Assembly: GCA_947581855.1 (NCBI GenBank) | Contig: CANPVZ010000021.1 | Location: 1 to 64,000 of the forward strand | Reading direction: 5' to 3' | DNA length: 64,000 bases | Source of the DNA: an uncultured Phocaeicola sp. | Lineage (GTDB): Bacteria; Bacteroidota; Bacteroidia; Bacteroidales; Bacteroidaceae | Shown here: one piece after another, positions 36,330 through 43,919 of the stretch | Numbering within the stretch: the first letter of the stretch is position 1 | How the letters are laid out: every line of letters starts with the position of its first letter | Translations under genes and position numbers: made by a program | The notes under the pieces: model-generated | The model's database searches: none | Seen by the model: the letters and a program-made list of their open reading frames with translations, nothing else | What the model was told of the DNA's origin: nothing

Positions 36330-36692
36330 ATGAAACGTTTAGCATTTATGGTTGTAGCGGCATTGGTAATGTCGGCTACAAGTTTTGCAGCAAACAAGGT
36401 GAAAAGTCAAACCTGGACCATTTCTATGAATGTAAATAAATTGGGCCAGTATTTAAATCTCTCAGGCGACCAATATCAGGAGGTTGCGGCTATCAGCGAA
36501 TATTTCGGAAAGAAAATGCAGAATGCTGCCGGCAGCAAAGAGGCTAAGCAAGGCGAAAGACTCCGTGAGGCTGTGTATGGGAACTTTAAATTGATGAAGA
36601 ATACATTAAGCGAAGAACAATATAAGAAGTATATACGCTTGATGAACATTACACTGAAGCATAAAGGACTTGATATTTATTTGAATAAGTGA
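36330..36692 (+). CDS. Small secreted or periplasmic protein of unknown function
   Basis: A 120-residue protein with an obvious cleavable signal peptide (MKRLAFMVVAALVMSATSFA, then ANKVKSQ). The mature part is mostly helical and charged, with the segments LGQYLNLSGDQYQEVAAISEYF and NTLSEEQYKKYIRLMNITLK. That pattern (a helix, a spacer, then a 'LSEEQY' helix) recalls Spy/CpxP-like or DUF4890-like periplasmic proteins, but the match is not strong enough to name. It is a single gene between the FKBP and ilv loci with its own promoter. Confidence 0.65.
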   Translation: MKRLAFMVVAALVMSATSFAANKVKSQTWTISMNVNKLGQYLNLSGDQYQEVAAISEYFGKKMQNAAGSKEAKQGERLREAVYGNFKLMKNTLSEEQYKKYIRLMNITLKHKGLDIYLNK

Positions 36693-37216
36693 TTGAAGTA
36701 TCACAGGCTTTACGTTGAGAATGCATTATTAACTTTAACTTCCTTGGTTAACGGGCGGGCAAAGTGCCGGGTTCTTTATGGAAGAGCACTTGCCAACCGA
36801 TTATCCTTGAAGTTTCGGTTTGCAAAATCGGTAAGGTCTTTAGAGAGAAGAGAGAGAGTATGGAAAAGGGGGGACATGCCAATAGAGGTTTGTTCCCTCT
36901 TTTTCGTATACGAATATGCACTCAATCGAGACGGTTGAAACCTCGTCGCAACGTAGACAGCTCTACGTCCCGACGTGCAGCCGTCTACGTTGCGATGCAG
37001 AGCTGTCTACGTCAGCACGTTGCGCTGTCTGCCTCATCCGGTTGAAGTTACATGTCAGCCGGTACTGTCGGCTTCGGTGCAACCGGAACGAAAAGGCGAA
37101 GGGAAGAGGAAAGCAAAACTGAAAGGAGGAAGAGGAAACCTATATTTGTGATAAAATAATGATTCGAATCCTTGTTTTCTTACAATTACAAGTTTTTCTT
37201 GCAAAAAATTATTCAC
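36693..37216 (+). other. Intergenic region with a long inverted repeat
   Basis: TCGCAACGTAGAC (36946-36958) pairs perfectly with GTCTACGTTGCGA (36983-36995), and ACGTCCCGACGT forms an inner stem. Related pieces (CAGAGCTGTCTACGTC, CACGTTGCGCTGTC) follow to about 37030. It could be a terminator or an intergenic repeat element. Frames that open here on the plus strand look non-coding. Confidence 0.5.
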
Positions 37217-37220
37217 TTTG

Positions 37221-37251
37221 TTTGTTCGTTACGAAAAAACCTATACCTTTG
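37221..37251 (+). promoter_or_regulatory. Promoter of the ilv operon
   Basis: TTTG (37221-37224) and TACCTTTG (37244-37251) are 19 nt apart, matching the Bacteroides -33 and -7 elements. A second TTTG lies at 37217-37220. Transcription would start just before the leader peptide. Confidence 0.75.
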
Positions 37252-37278
37252 CACTCACGAAAAAAAGAAGTGAACAGT

Positions 37279-37353
37279 ATGATTCAATCTACACTCATTA
37301 ACCTCGCAGTCTTGCATATCATTCGCGTCGTGGTCATCAGCTCCAAAGCGTGA
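37279..37353 (+). CDS. ilvL: ilv operon leader peptide
   Basis: A 24-codon frame in which twelve residues are isoleucine, leucine or valine, including the clusters HIIRVVVI near the end. It lies between the ilv promoter and an intrinsic terminator ahead of ilvD, the layout of ribosome-mediated attenuation. Stalling at Ile, Leu or Val codons when their charged tRNAs are scarce would leave the downstream antiterminator arm free. Its stop codon TGA lies inside that arm. The peptide itself probably has no other function. It is short, so the evidence is the residue content and the RNA structure around it. Confidence 0.8.
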   Translation: MIQSTLINLAVLHIIRVVVISSKA

Positions 37354-37432
37354 GAAAGGTTGTGTATGTGTAATCGTACTTAAAAAAGAATATTGGAAGC
37401 CTTTCTCACAATGCAGTGAGAGAGGCTTTTTT
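37350..37432 (+). promoter_or_regulatory. Transcription attenuator of the ilv operon
   Basis: Two exclusive structures are visible. The terminator is AAGCCTTTCTCAC (37397-37409) paired over 13 positions with GTGAGAGAGGCTT (37416-37428), loop AATGCA, followed by TTTTTT. The antiterminator is GTGAGAAAGG (37350-37359), a perfect 10-bp complement of CCTTTCTCAC (37400-37409). The antiterminator arm overlaps the leader stop codon, so full translation of the leader would favour termination. Confidence 0.85.
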
Positions 37433-37451
37433 AATTGAAAGTAAAAGCTAT

Positions 37452-39254
37452 ATGAAGAATCAGTTACGTAGCGCCATTAGCACGCAAGGTCGCCGTATGG
37501 CGGGAGCCAGAGCCCTCTGGGTCGCCAACGGAATGAAAAAGGAACAAATGGGGAAGCCCATTATCGCTATTGTGAATTCCTTTACTCAATTTGTGCCGGG
37601 TCATACTCATCTGCACGAAATCGGTCAACTTGTTAAAGCGGAGATTGAAAAGCTGGGTTGCTTTGCCGCCGAGTTCAATACCATCGCTATCGATGACGGC
37701 ATTGCCATGGGGCATGACGGCATGCTTTATTCATTGCCCTCCCGCGACATAATCGCCGACAGTGTGGAGTACATGGTGAATGCGCATAAAGCGGATGCTA
37801 TGGTGTGCATCAGTAACTGTGATAAAATTACACCGGGAATGCTGATGGCTGCCATGCGGCTGAATATTCCTACCGTATTTGTATCGGGAGGACCTATGGA
37901 AGCCGGAGAGTGGAACGGACAGCATCTCGATTTGATTGACGCCATGATTAAGTCGGCGGATACGTCGGTAAGCGATGAGGAAGTGGCAAACATCGAGGCG
38001 AACGCTTGTCCGGGTTGCGGATGTTGTTCGGGCATGTTTACGGCAAATTCCATGAACTGCCTGAATGAGGCCATCGGTTTGGCTTTGCCGGGAAACGGAA
38101 CCATTGTGGCGACCCATGCCAACCGTACGCAACTTTTCAAGGATGCGGCGGCGCTGATTGTAAAGAATGCATATAAATATTATGAGGAAGGAGACGAAAG
38201 CGTACTTCCTCGAAACATTGCCACCCGTGAAGCGTTTTTGAATGCCATGACGCTTGATATCGCTATGGGAGGTTCCACCAACACGGTGCTTCACTTGCTG
38301 GCTGTGGCCCACGAAGCGGAAGCCGACTTCAGGATGGACGATATCGACATGCTTTCACGTAAAGTCCCCTGTTTGTGCAAAGTAGCTCCGAATACACAAA
38401 AATACCATATTCAGGATGTGAACCGCGCCGGAGGTATCCTTAATATATTGGGTGAACTTGCGAAGGGCGGATTGTTAAATACGGCAGTAAAGAGAGTGGA
38501 CGGCATGTCGCTGGAAGAGGCCATCGAAAAATATGATATTGATAAGGCAGAAGTGGATGTGGAAGCAAAACGTATCTATTCGAGTGCGGCGGCCGGACGT
38601 TTCAACATCCGGTTAGGTTCGCAGGATACGATGTATAAAGAGTTGGATACCGACCGTGCCGAAGGATGCATACGCGATTTGCAGCATGCTTACTCAAAGG
38701 ATGGCGGTCTGGCAGTGTTGAAAGGAAACATTGCTCAGGACGGTTGCGTAGTGAAGACGGCAGGAGTGGACGAAAGCATTTGGAAATTCTCCGGTCCGGC
38801 CAAAGTCTTCGATTCGCAGGAGGCGGCTTGCGACGGAATCTTGGGAGGCAAGGTAGTAGCGGGCGATGTAGTGGTGATTACCCACGAAGGTCCGAAAGGT
38901 GGTCCCGGAATGCAGGAAATGTTATATCCTACCTCTTATATTAAATCGAAACACTTGGGAAAAGCTTGTGCGTTGGTTACCGACGGACGTTTCAGTGGGG
39001 GTACATCCGGACTCAGCATTGGGCATGTATCTCCGGAAGCTGCGGCAGGCGGCAATATAGGTAAGATTGTAGACGGCGATATCATTGAGATTGATATTCC
39101 CAACCGGGCAATTAACGTGAAACTGAGCGAGGAAGAATTGGCTGCCCGTCCGATGGCGCCCGTAACCCGCGACCGACAAGTTTCCAAGAGTCTGAAGGCC
39201 TATGCAAGCATGGTAAGTTCGGCAGATAAAGGAGGAGTGAGAATAATTGACTGA
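37452..39254 (+). CDS. ilvD: Dihydroxy-acid dehydratase
   Basis: Third enzyme of valine and isoleucine synthesis, an iron-sulfur dehydratase making the branched 2-keto acids. From [10 protein letters not shown] the protein has 600 residues. Cluster cysteines are in [14 protein letters not shown] and [20 protein letters not shown], and the C-terminal [19 protein letters not shown] is conserved. The in-frame ATG at 37416 lies inside the attenuator terminator and is rejected as a start. It is the first structural gene of the ilv operon; 179 bp without a gene separate it from ilvB. Confidence 0.97.
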   Translation: MKNQLRSAISTQGRRMAGARALWVANGMKKEQMGKPIIAIVNSFTQFVPGHTHLHEIGQLVKAEIEKLGCFAAEFNTIAIDDGIAMGHDGMLYSLPSRDIIADSVEYMVNAHKADAMVCISNCDKITPGMLMAAMRLNIPTVFVSGGPMEAGEWNGQHLDLIDAMIKSADTSVSDEEVANIEANACPGCGCCSGMFTANSMNCLNEAIGLALPGNGTIVATHANRTQLFKDAAALIVKNAYKYYEEGDESVLPRNIATREAFLNAMTLDIAMGGSTNTVLHLLAVAHEAEADFRMDDIDMLSRKVPCLCKVAPNTQKYHIQDVNRAGGILNILGELAKGGLLNTAVKRVDGMSLEEAIEKYDIDKAEVDVEAKRIYSSAAAGRFNIRLGSQDTMYKELDTDRAEGCIRDLQHAYSKDGGLAVLKGNIAQDGCVVKTAGVDESIWKFSGPAKVFDSQEAACDGILGGKVVAGDVVVITHEGPKGGPGMQEMLYPTSYIKSKHLGKACALVTDGRFSGGTSGLSIGHVSPEAAAGGNIGKIVDGDIIEIDIPNRAINVKLSEEELAARPMAPVTRDRQVSKSLKAYASMVSSADKGGVRIID

Positions 39255-39433
39255 GAGCAATTGAAGAAGTAAGGAAAGTCTTGCCGGTTTGGTTGGTCGG
39301 GAGATGAAAAAGCAATCGCTTTGTTCCGAGAATACACCGGTTATCGGTTCGCTTTGCAGCAGATTCAGAAATTAAAACCGGATGGTTTCCTATTTTTCAA
39401 TTAAAGAAGTTACAACTTTCAATTAAAGAAATT

Positions 39434-41131
39434 ATGAGTAAAGAAGTCATAACAGGAGCGGAAGCATTGATGCGTTCTTTAGAGCATAACGGTGTAAAAA
39501 CCATCTTCGGATATCCCGGAGGGTCGATTATGCCCGTTTTCGATGCTTTGTACGATCATAAAGATTCGTTGAATCATATATTAGTTCGTCACGAACAGGG
39601 AGCCGCTCATGCGGCGGAAGGATACGCCCGTGTGTCGGGTGATGTCGGAGTTTGTCTGGTAACCAGCGGCCCGGGTGCTACCAATACCATAACAGGCGTT
39701 GCCGACGCCATGATTGACAGTACGCCTATTGTAGTGATTGCCGGACAGGTGGGCACAGCCTTTTTGGGCAGCGATGCCTTTCAGGAAGTCGATTTGGTAG
39801 GCATTACCCAGCCCATCAGCAAATGGAGCTACCAGATTCGTCGTGCCGAAGATGTGGCATGGGCGGTAGCAAGGGCTTTTTATATTGCTAAGAGTGGTCG
39901 TCCCGGTCCGGTAGTCTTGGATTTTGCCAAGAATGCGCAGGTAGAAACTACAGAGTACGAACCGTTAAGCGTGGACTTTATCCGCAGCTATGTTCCTGTA
40001 CCGGACACCGACCCCCAGTCGCTACAAGATGCGGCGGCTTTGATTAATGCTTCCAGTAAACCTTTGGTGTTGGTAGGCCAAGGTGTGGAACTGGGCAATG
40101 CACAGGTTGAGTTGCGTACGTTTATCGAAAAGGCGGACTTGCCTTGCGGATGCACTTTGCTGGGGTTGTCCGCTTTGCCGTCAGACCACCCTCTGAACAA
40201 AGGAATGTTAGGTATGCACGGAAACTTGGGGCCGAATGTAAAAACAAACGAGAGCGATGTCATCATTGCCGTGGGAATGCGTTTCGACGACCGGGTGACG
40301 GGAAATCTATCTACATATGCCAAACAAGCAAAAGTAATCCATCTGGATATTGATCCTGCCGAAATAAATAAGAATGTAAAGGCGGATGTGGCTGTGCTGG
40401 GCGATTGCAAACAGACATTGAAGCAATTGACCGAATTAGTTGTTCCGAAAGACCATAAAGAATGGGTGGATAGTTTTGGCGAATATGAAAAAACGGAAAA
40501 CGAACAGGTCATTGAAAAGGAAATCCATCCGGCAAACGGCCCGTTGAGAATGGGCGAAGTAGTACGTGCCGTAAGCGAAGCAACCCATCATCAAGCCATA
40601 TTGGTAACGGATGTAGGACAAAACCAGATGATGTCCGCCCGTTATTTCAAATATAGCCGGAACCGCAGTATTGTCACTTCCGGAGGGTTAGGTACTATGG
40701 GATTCGGATTGCCGGCAGCTATCGGCGCAACGTTCGGCCGTCCCGACCGTACCGTGTGTGTATTTATGGGCGACGGCGGTTTGCAGATGAGTATCCATGA
40801 GTTGGGAACCATTATGGAACAGGAATCTCCGGTAAAGATTATTCTGCTGAACAATAATTTCCTTGGGAATGTCCGTCAATGGCAGGCTATGTTCTTCCAT
40901 CACCGTTATTCCTTTACGCCGATGATGAATCCTGATTACGTAAAAATAGCTTCGGCTTACCATATTCCGGGAGAGAGCGTTTTCCGCCGCGAAGATTTGA
41001 AGAAAGCCATAGAGAGAATGCTGGCTACCGACGGCCCTTATCTGCTGGAGGTAGGAGTGATAGAAGAAGGTAATGTATTGCCGATGACCCCTCCGGGAGG
41101 TTCGGTTAATGAAATGTTGTTGGACTGTTAA
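39434..41131 (+). CDS. ilvB: Acetolactate synthase, large (catalytic) subunit
   Basis: Thiamine-diphosphate enzyme that condenses pyruvate with pyruvate or 2-ketobutyrate, the first committed step to valine, leucine and isoleucine. The 565-residue protein has the catalytic Glu in RHEQGAAHAAEGYAR, the FAD-linked middle domain (GMLGMHGNLGPNVKTNESDVII), and the cofactor motif GDGGLQMSIHELGTI through NNNFLGNVRQW. It is followed after 9 bp by the regulatory subunit gene. All expected domains are complete. Confidence 0.97.
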   Translation: MSKEVITGAEALMRSLEHNGVKTIFGYPGGSIMPVFDALYDHKDSLNHILVRHEQGAAHAAEGYARVSGDVGVCLVTSGPGATNTITGVADAMIDSTPIVVIAGQVGTAFLGSDAFQEVDLVGITQPISKWSYQIRRAEDVAWAVARAFYIAKSGRPGPVVLDFAKNAQVETTEYEPLSVDFIRSYVPVPDTDPQSLQDAAALINASSKPLVLVGQGVELGNAQVELRTFIEKADLPCGCTLLGLSALPSDHPLNKGMLGMHGNLGPNVKTNESDVIIAVGMRFDDRVTGNLSTYAKQAKVIHLDIDPAEINKNVKADVAVLGDCKQTLKQLTELVVPKDHKEWVDSFGEYEKTENEQVIEKEIHPANGPLRMGEVVRAVSEATHHQAILVTDVGQNQMMSARYFKYSRNRSIVTSGGLGTMGFGLPAAIGATFGRPDRTVCVFMGDGGLQMSIHELGTIMEQESPVKIILLNNNFLGNVRQWQAMFFHHRYSFTPMMNPDYVKIASAYHIPGESVFRREDLKKAIERMLATDGPYLLEVGVIEEGNVLPMTPPGGSVNEMLLDC

Positions 41132-41140
41132 GCGTAAGAT

Positions 41141-41704
41141 ATGGAAAAAACATTATATACTTTGATTGTATATTCGGAGAATATTGCCGGTTTATTGAAT
41201 CAGATCACGGCGGTGTTTACACGGAGGCAGATTAATATCGAAAGTCTGAATGTGTCGGCTTCGTCTATTCAAGGCGTACATAAATATACCATCACGGCGT
41301 GTACGGACAAAGAGACGATTGAAAAAGTGGTGAAACAGATTGAAAAGAAGATAGAAGTGATGCAGGCGCATTATTTCACGGATGATGAGATTTTCCATCA
41401 TGAGGTGGCGCTTTATAAACTTTCTACTCCCGAGTTCCAGAACGATCCTCACGCATCGAAGGTGATACGTCGGCACAACGGTCGTATTGTGGAGGTTAAT
41501 CCTGTGTATTGCATTGTGGAGAAAGCAGGTATGACGGAAGAAATCACTTCTTTATACGATGAACTGCAGGCTGCCGGATGTATGTTGCAGTTTGTGCGTT
41601 CGGGACGTATTGCCATCACCAAGAGTTGTGTAGAGCGGGTAAACGAATACCTTGCCGAGCGGAAAGCCAAATTTGACCAATGTAAATCGCAGGCTGAATC
41701 ATGA
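41141..41704 (+). CDS. ilvN: Acetolactate synthase, small (regulatory) subunit
   Basis: The regulatory subunit activates the catalytic one and gives valine feedback control. The 187-residue protein starts with an ACT domain (TLIVYSENIAGLLNQITAVFTRRQINIESLNVS) followed by the ALS_ss C-terminal domain (VYCIVEKAGMTEEITSLYDEL, FVRSGRIAITK). It follows ilvB by 9 bp. Its stop overlaps the start of the thioesterase gene in an ATGA, so translation is coupled. Confidence 0.95.
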   Translation: MEKTLYTLIVYSENIAGLLNQITAVFTRRQINIESLNVSASSIQGVHKYTITACTDKETIEKVVKQIEKKIEVMQAHYFTDDEIFHHEVALYKLSTPEFQNDPHASKVIRRHNGRIVEVNPVYCIVEKAGMTEEITSLYDELQAAGCMLQFVRSGRIAITKSCVERVNEYLAERKAKFDQCKSQAES

Positions 41705-42447
41705 GTTTGGAAGAAGGGAAAATAGGAAGCACTCTTTTTAAAGCGGAATCGTTTCATGTGGACTTCTCCGGACACCTTACCATGAGCGTGTTGGGAAACG
41801 AATTGCTCAATTGCGCCGATTCGCATGCCGAGCAGAGAGGATTCGGCATGACTAAACTGCATGACAACCGTTACACATGGGTGCTTTCGAGACTGGTCAT
41901 TGAGATGAAACGCATGCCGAGGCAGTACGAAGAGTTCTACATCCATACGTGGGTGGAAAATGTATACCGCTTGTTTACCGATCGCGATTTCGAGGTGGTG
42001 ACCACGGATGGAGAGGTGCTTGGATATGCCCGTTCCATTTGGGCAATGATTAATATAGAAACCCGCAAACCTGAAGATTTGCTGGCGTTGCACGGAGGGC
42101 AGATAGCGGATTATGTTTGCGATAAAGAGTGTCCCATAGAGCGCCCCGGACGAATAAAAGTACGAGGGGAGGCGCCCGTACGGGAATATCTGACGCAATA
42201 CAGCGATATCGATATCAACGGACATGTGAACAGTGTGAAATATATGGAACACATGCTCGACCTGTTCCCGTTGGAAATGTTTAAGCAGAAACGTATAGGA
42301 AGGTTTGAAATAGCCTACCATGCAGAAAGCTATTATGGCGACACGCTCTCTTTCTACCGTGAAGCGGTGGGAGATGACGAGTACGATATAGAAGTAAGAA
42401 AGAACGGCGGTGAAGTGGTTTGCCGCTCTAAAGTGAAATTTATTTAG
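41701..42447 (+). CDS. Acyl-ACP thioesterase (FatA-like double hot-dog)
   Basis: Hydrolyses acyl-acyl carrier protein to release free fatty acid. The 248-residue protein is a double hot-dog fold. The first half has FHVDFSGHLTMSVLGNELLNCADSHAEQRGFG and the second has the catalytic-loop-like DIDINGHVNSVKYMEHMLD (Asp, Asn and His of the plant-type FatA motif). It overlaps ilvN by 4 bp and is followed 114 bp later by ilvC, so it sits inside the branched-chain operon. A link to branched fatty acids made from the same keto acids is plausible but is inference. Confidence 0.9.
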   Translation: MSLEEGKIGSTLFKAESFHVDFSGHLTMSVLGNELLNCADSHAEQRGFGMTKLHDNRYTWVLSRLVIEMKRMPRQYEEFYIHTWVENVYRLFTDRDFEVVTTDGEVLGYARSIWAMINIETRKPEDLLALHGGQIADYVCDKECPIERPGRIKVRGEAPVREYLTQYSDIDINGHVNSVKYMEHMLDLFPLEMFKQKRIGRFEIAYHAESYYGDTLSFYREAVGDDEYDIEVRKNGGEVVCRSKVKFI

Positions 42448-42561
42448 TTAAACGAGAAGATTGCCGCTGTGTAAGGAGGGTTATTTGTTCCGGACATTCC
42501 GTAAGGAACGGAGCAGACGGATTCGAGATACAGGAGTAGTCTTATAAAAATTTAAAGTAAA

Positions 42562-43605
42562 ATGGCAGAAATGAATTTTGGCGGTGTGATAGAAAATGTC
42601 ATGACCCGCGAAGAGTTTCCATTGGAAAAAGCACGTGAAGTATTGAAAAACGAAACCATTGCCGTTATCGGTTATGGTGTTCAAGGTCCCGGTCAATCAT
42701 TGAATCTCCGCGACAACGGTTTCAACGTAATCGTTGGCCAACGTCCGGGTAAAACTTATGACAAAGCCGTTGCTGACGGATGGGTGCCGGGTGAAACCCT
42801 TTTTGGTATTGAAGAAGCTTGTGCAAAAGGTACTATTATTATGTGTCTCTTGTCTGATGCAGCCGTTATGTCGGTATGGCCGACCATCAAACCGCATTTG
42901 ACAGCCGGCAAGGCTCTTTATTTCTCTCATGGTTTTGCTATTACCTGGAGCGACCGTACCGGTGTAGTTCCGCCTAAAGATATCGATGTAATCATGGTTG
43001 CTCCGAAAGGTTCGGGTACTTCACTTCGTACCATGTTCCTCGAAGGTCGCGGTTTGAACTCTTCTTATGCCGTATATCAGGATGCAACAGGCCGTGCGTT
43101 GGAAAGAACGTTGGCGTTGGGAATTGGTGTAGGTTCCGGTTATTTGTTTGAAACGACTTTCGTACGTGAAGCCACTTCCGATTTAACCGGAGAACGCGGT
43201 TCATTGATGGGAGCTATCCAAGGCTTGTTGTTGGCTCAGTATGAAACCTTGCGTGAAAACGGCCATACTCCCTCTGAAGCATTCAACGAAACAGTAGAAG
43301 AGTTAACTCAGTCGTTGATGCCGTTGTTCGCTAAAAACGGTATGGACTGGATGTATGCAAACTGCTCTACTACGGCTCAACGTGGCGCTCTCGACTGGAT
43401 GGGCCCGTTCCACGATGCTATCAAGCCGGTAATGCAGCAATTGTATCAGAGTGTAAAATGTGGTAATGAAGCGCAGATTTCTATCGACAGCAACTCTAAA
43501 CCTGATTACCGTGAGAAGCTGAACGAAGAATTGAAGGCGTTGCGCGAAAGCGAAATGTGGCAGACGGCTGTTACTGTTCGTAAACTTCGTCCGGAAAATA
43601 ACTAA
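42562..43605 (+). CDS. ilvC: Ketol-acid reductoisomerase
   Basis: Isomerises and reduces acetolactate or acetohydroxybutyrate to the dihydroxy acid used by IlvD, with NAD(P)H and magnesium. The 347-residue protein has the Rossmann motif (IAVIGYGVQGPGQSLNLRDNG) and an NADPH-type loop (VGQRPGKTYDKA). The metal-binding helical region includes SDLTGERGSLMGAIQGLLLAQYE and the C-terminal SNSKPDYREKLNEELKAL. It closes the operon, directly before two terminators. Confidence 0.96.
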   Translation: MAEMNFGGVIENVMTREEFPLEKAREVLKNETIAVIGYGVQGPGQSLNLRDNGFNVIVGQRPGKTYDKAVADGWVPGETLFGIEEACAKGTIIMCLLSDAAVMSVWPTIKPHLTAGKALYFSHGFAITWSDRTGVVPPKDIDVIMVAPKGSGTSLRTMFLEGRGLNSSYAVYQDATGRALERTLALGIGVGSGYLFETTFVREATSDLTGERGSLMGAIQGLLLAQYETLRENGHTPSEAFNETVEELTQSLMPLFAKNGMDWMYANCSTTAQRGALDWMGPFHDAIKPVMQQLYQSVKCGNEAQISIDSNSKPDYREKLNEELKALRESEMWQTAVTVRKLRPENN

Positions 43606-43662
43606 TCAGGACTTCGTTTTATTAGTAGCAATGAAATAAATAGATTCTATTTCAAATAAAGA

Positions 43663-43703
43663 AAGGCTGTCTCAAAATAGAAAAAAGAGACAGCCTTATT
43701 TAT
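43663..43703 (+). terminator. First terminator of the ilv operon
   Basis: AAGGCTGTCTC pairs perfectly with GAGACAGCCTT, followed by ATTTAT. It is 57 bp after the ilvC stop. Confidence 0.75.
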
Positions 43704-43725
43704 ACGTTGTAAATTGAAACGTATT

Positions 43726-43786
43726 AATTCCCTTGTTCTGGCCCTGATTTATCGTGATATCAGGCAAGAACAAGGGAATTGTTTTT
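43726..43786 (+). terminator. Second terminator of the ilv operon
   Basis: AATTCCCTTGTTCT pairs perfectly with AGAACAAGGGAATT, with an inner CCTGAT/ATCAGG stem and a GTTTTTT tail. It backs up the first terminator. Confidence 0.8.
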
Positions 43787-43883
43787 TAGAGGCCTTAATC
43801 TATGAGAGGTTCACCTTCTAATTTACTTACTGAATTTGAGTAAAATAGTGAACGATGTTTAGGTTATGTTTGGCGAAAAATCG

Positions 43884-43891
43884 TACCTTTG
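43884..43891 (+). promoter_or_regulatory. Putative -7 box of the sensor kinase gene
   Basis: TACCTTTG, an exact consensus match. It lies inside the longer open frame that begins at 43866 and therefore argues for the start at 43920. Confidence 0.55.
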
Positions 43892-43919
43892 TCACAGACA
43901 AATCTTATTACTATATAAA

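Noticed and set aside
37416-37451. Upstream ATG giving IlvD a 12-residue extension
   Set aside because: It lies inside the attenuator terminator stem; the family N terminus begins at MKNQLRSA.
41449-42321. A 290-codon minus-strand frame across ilvN and the thioesterase gene
   Set aside because: Both plus-strand genes have family motifs and operon overlap; the antisense frame shows none.
43866-43919. Upstream ATG for the sensor kinase
   Set aside because: A TACCTTTG -7 box lies 18 bp downstream of it, so it would not be transcribed from that promoter.
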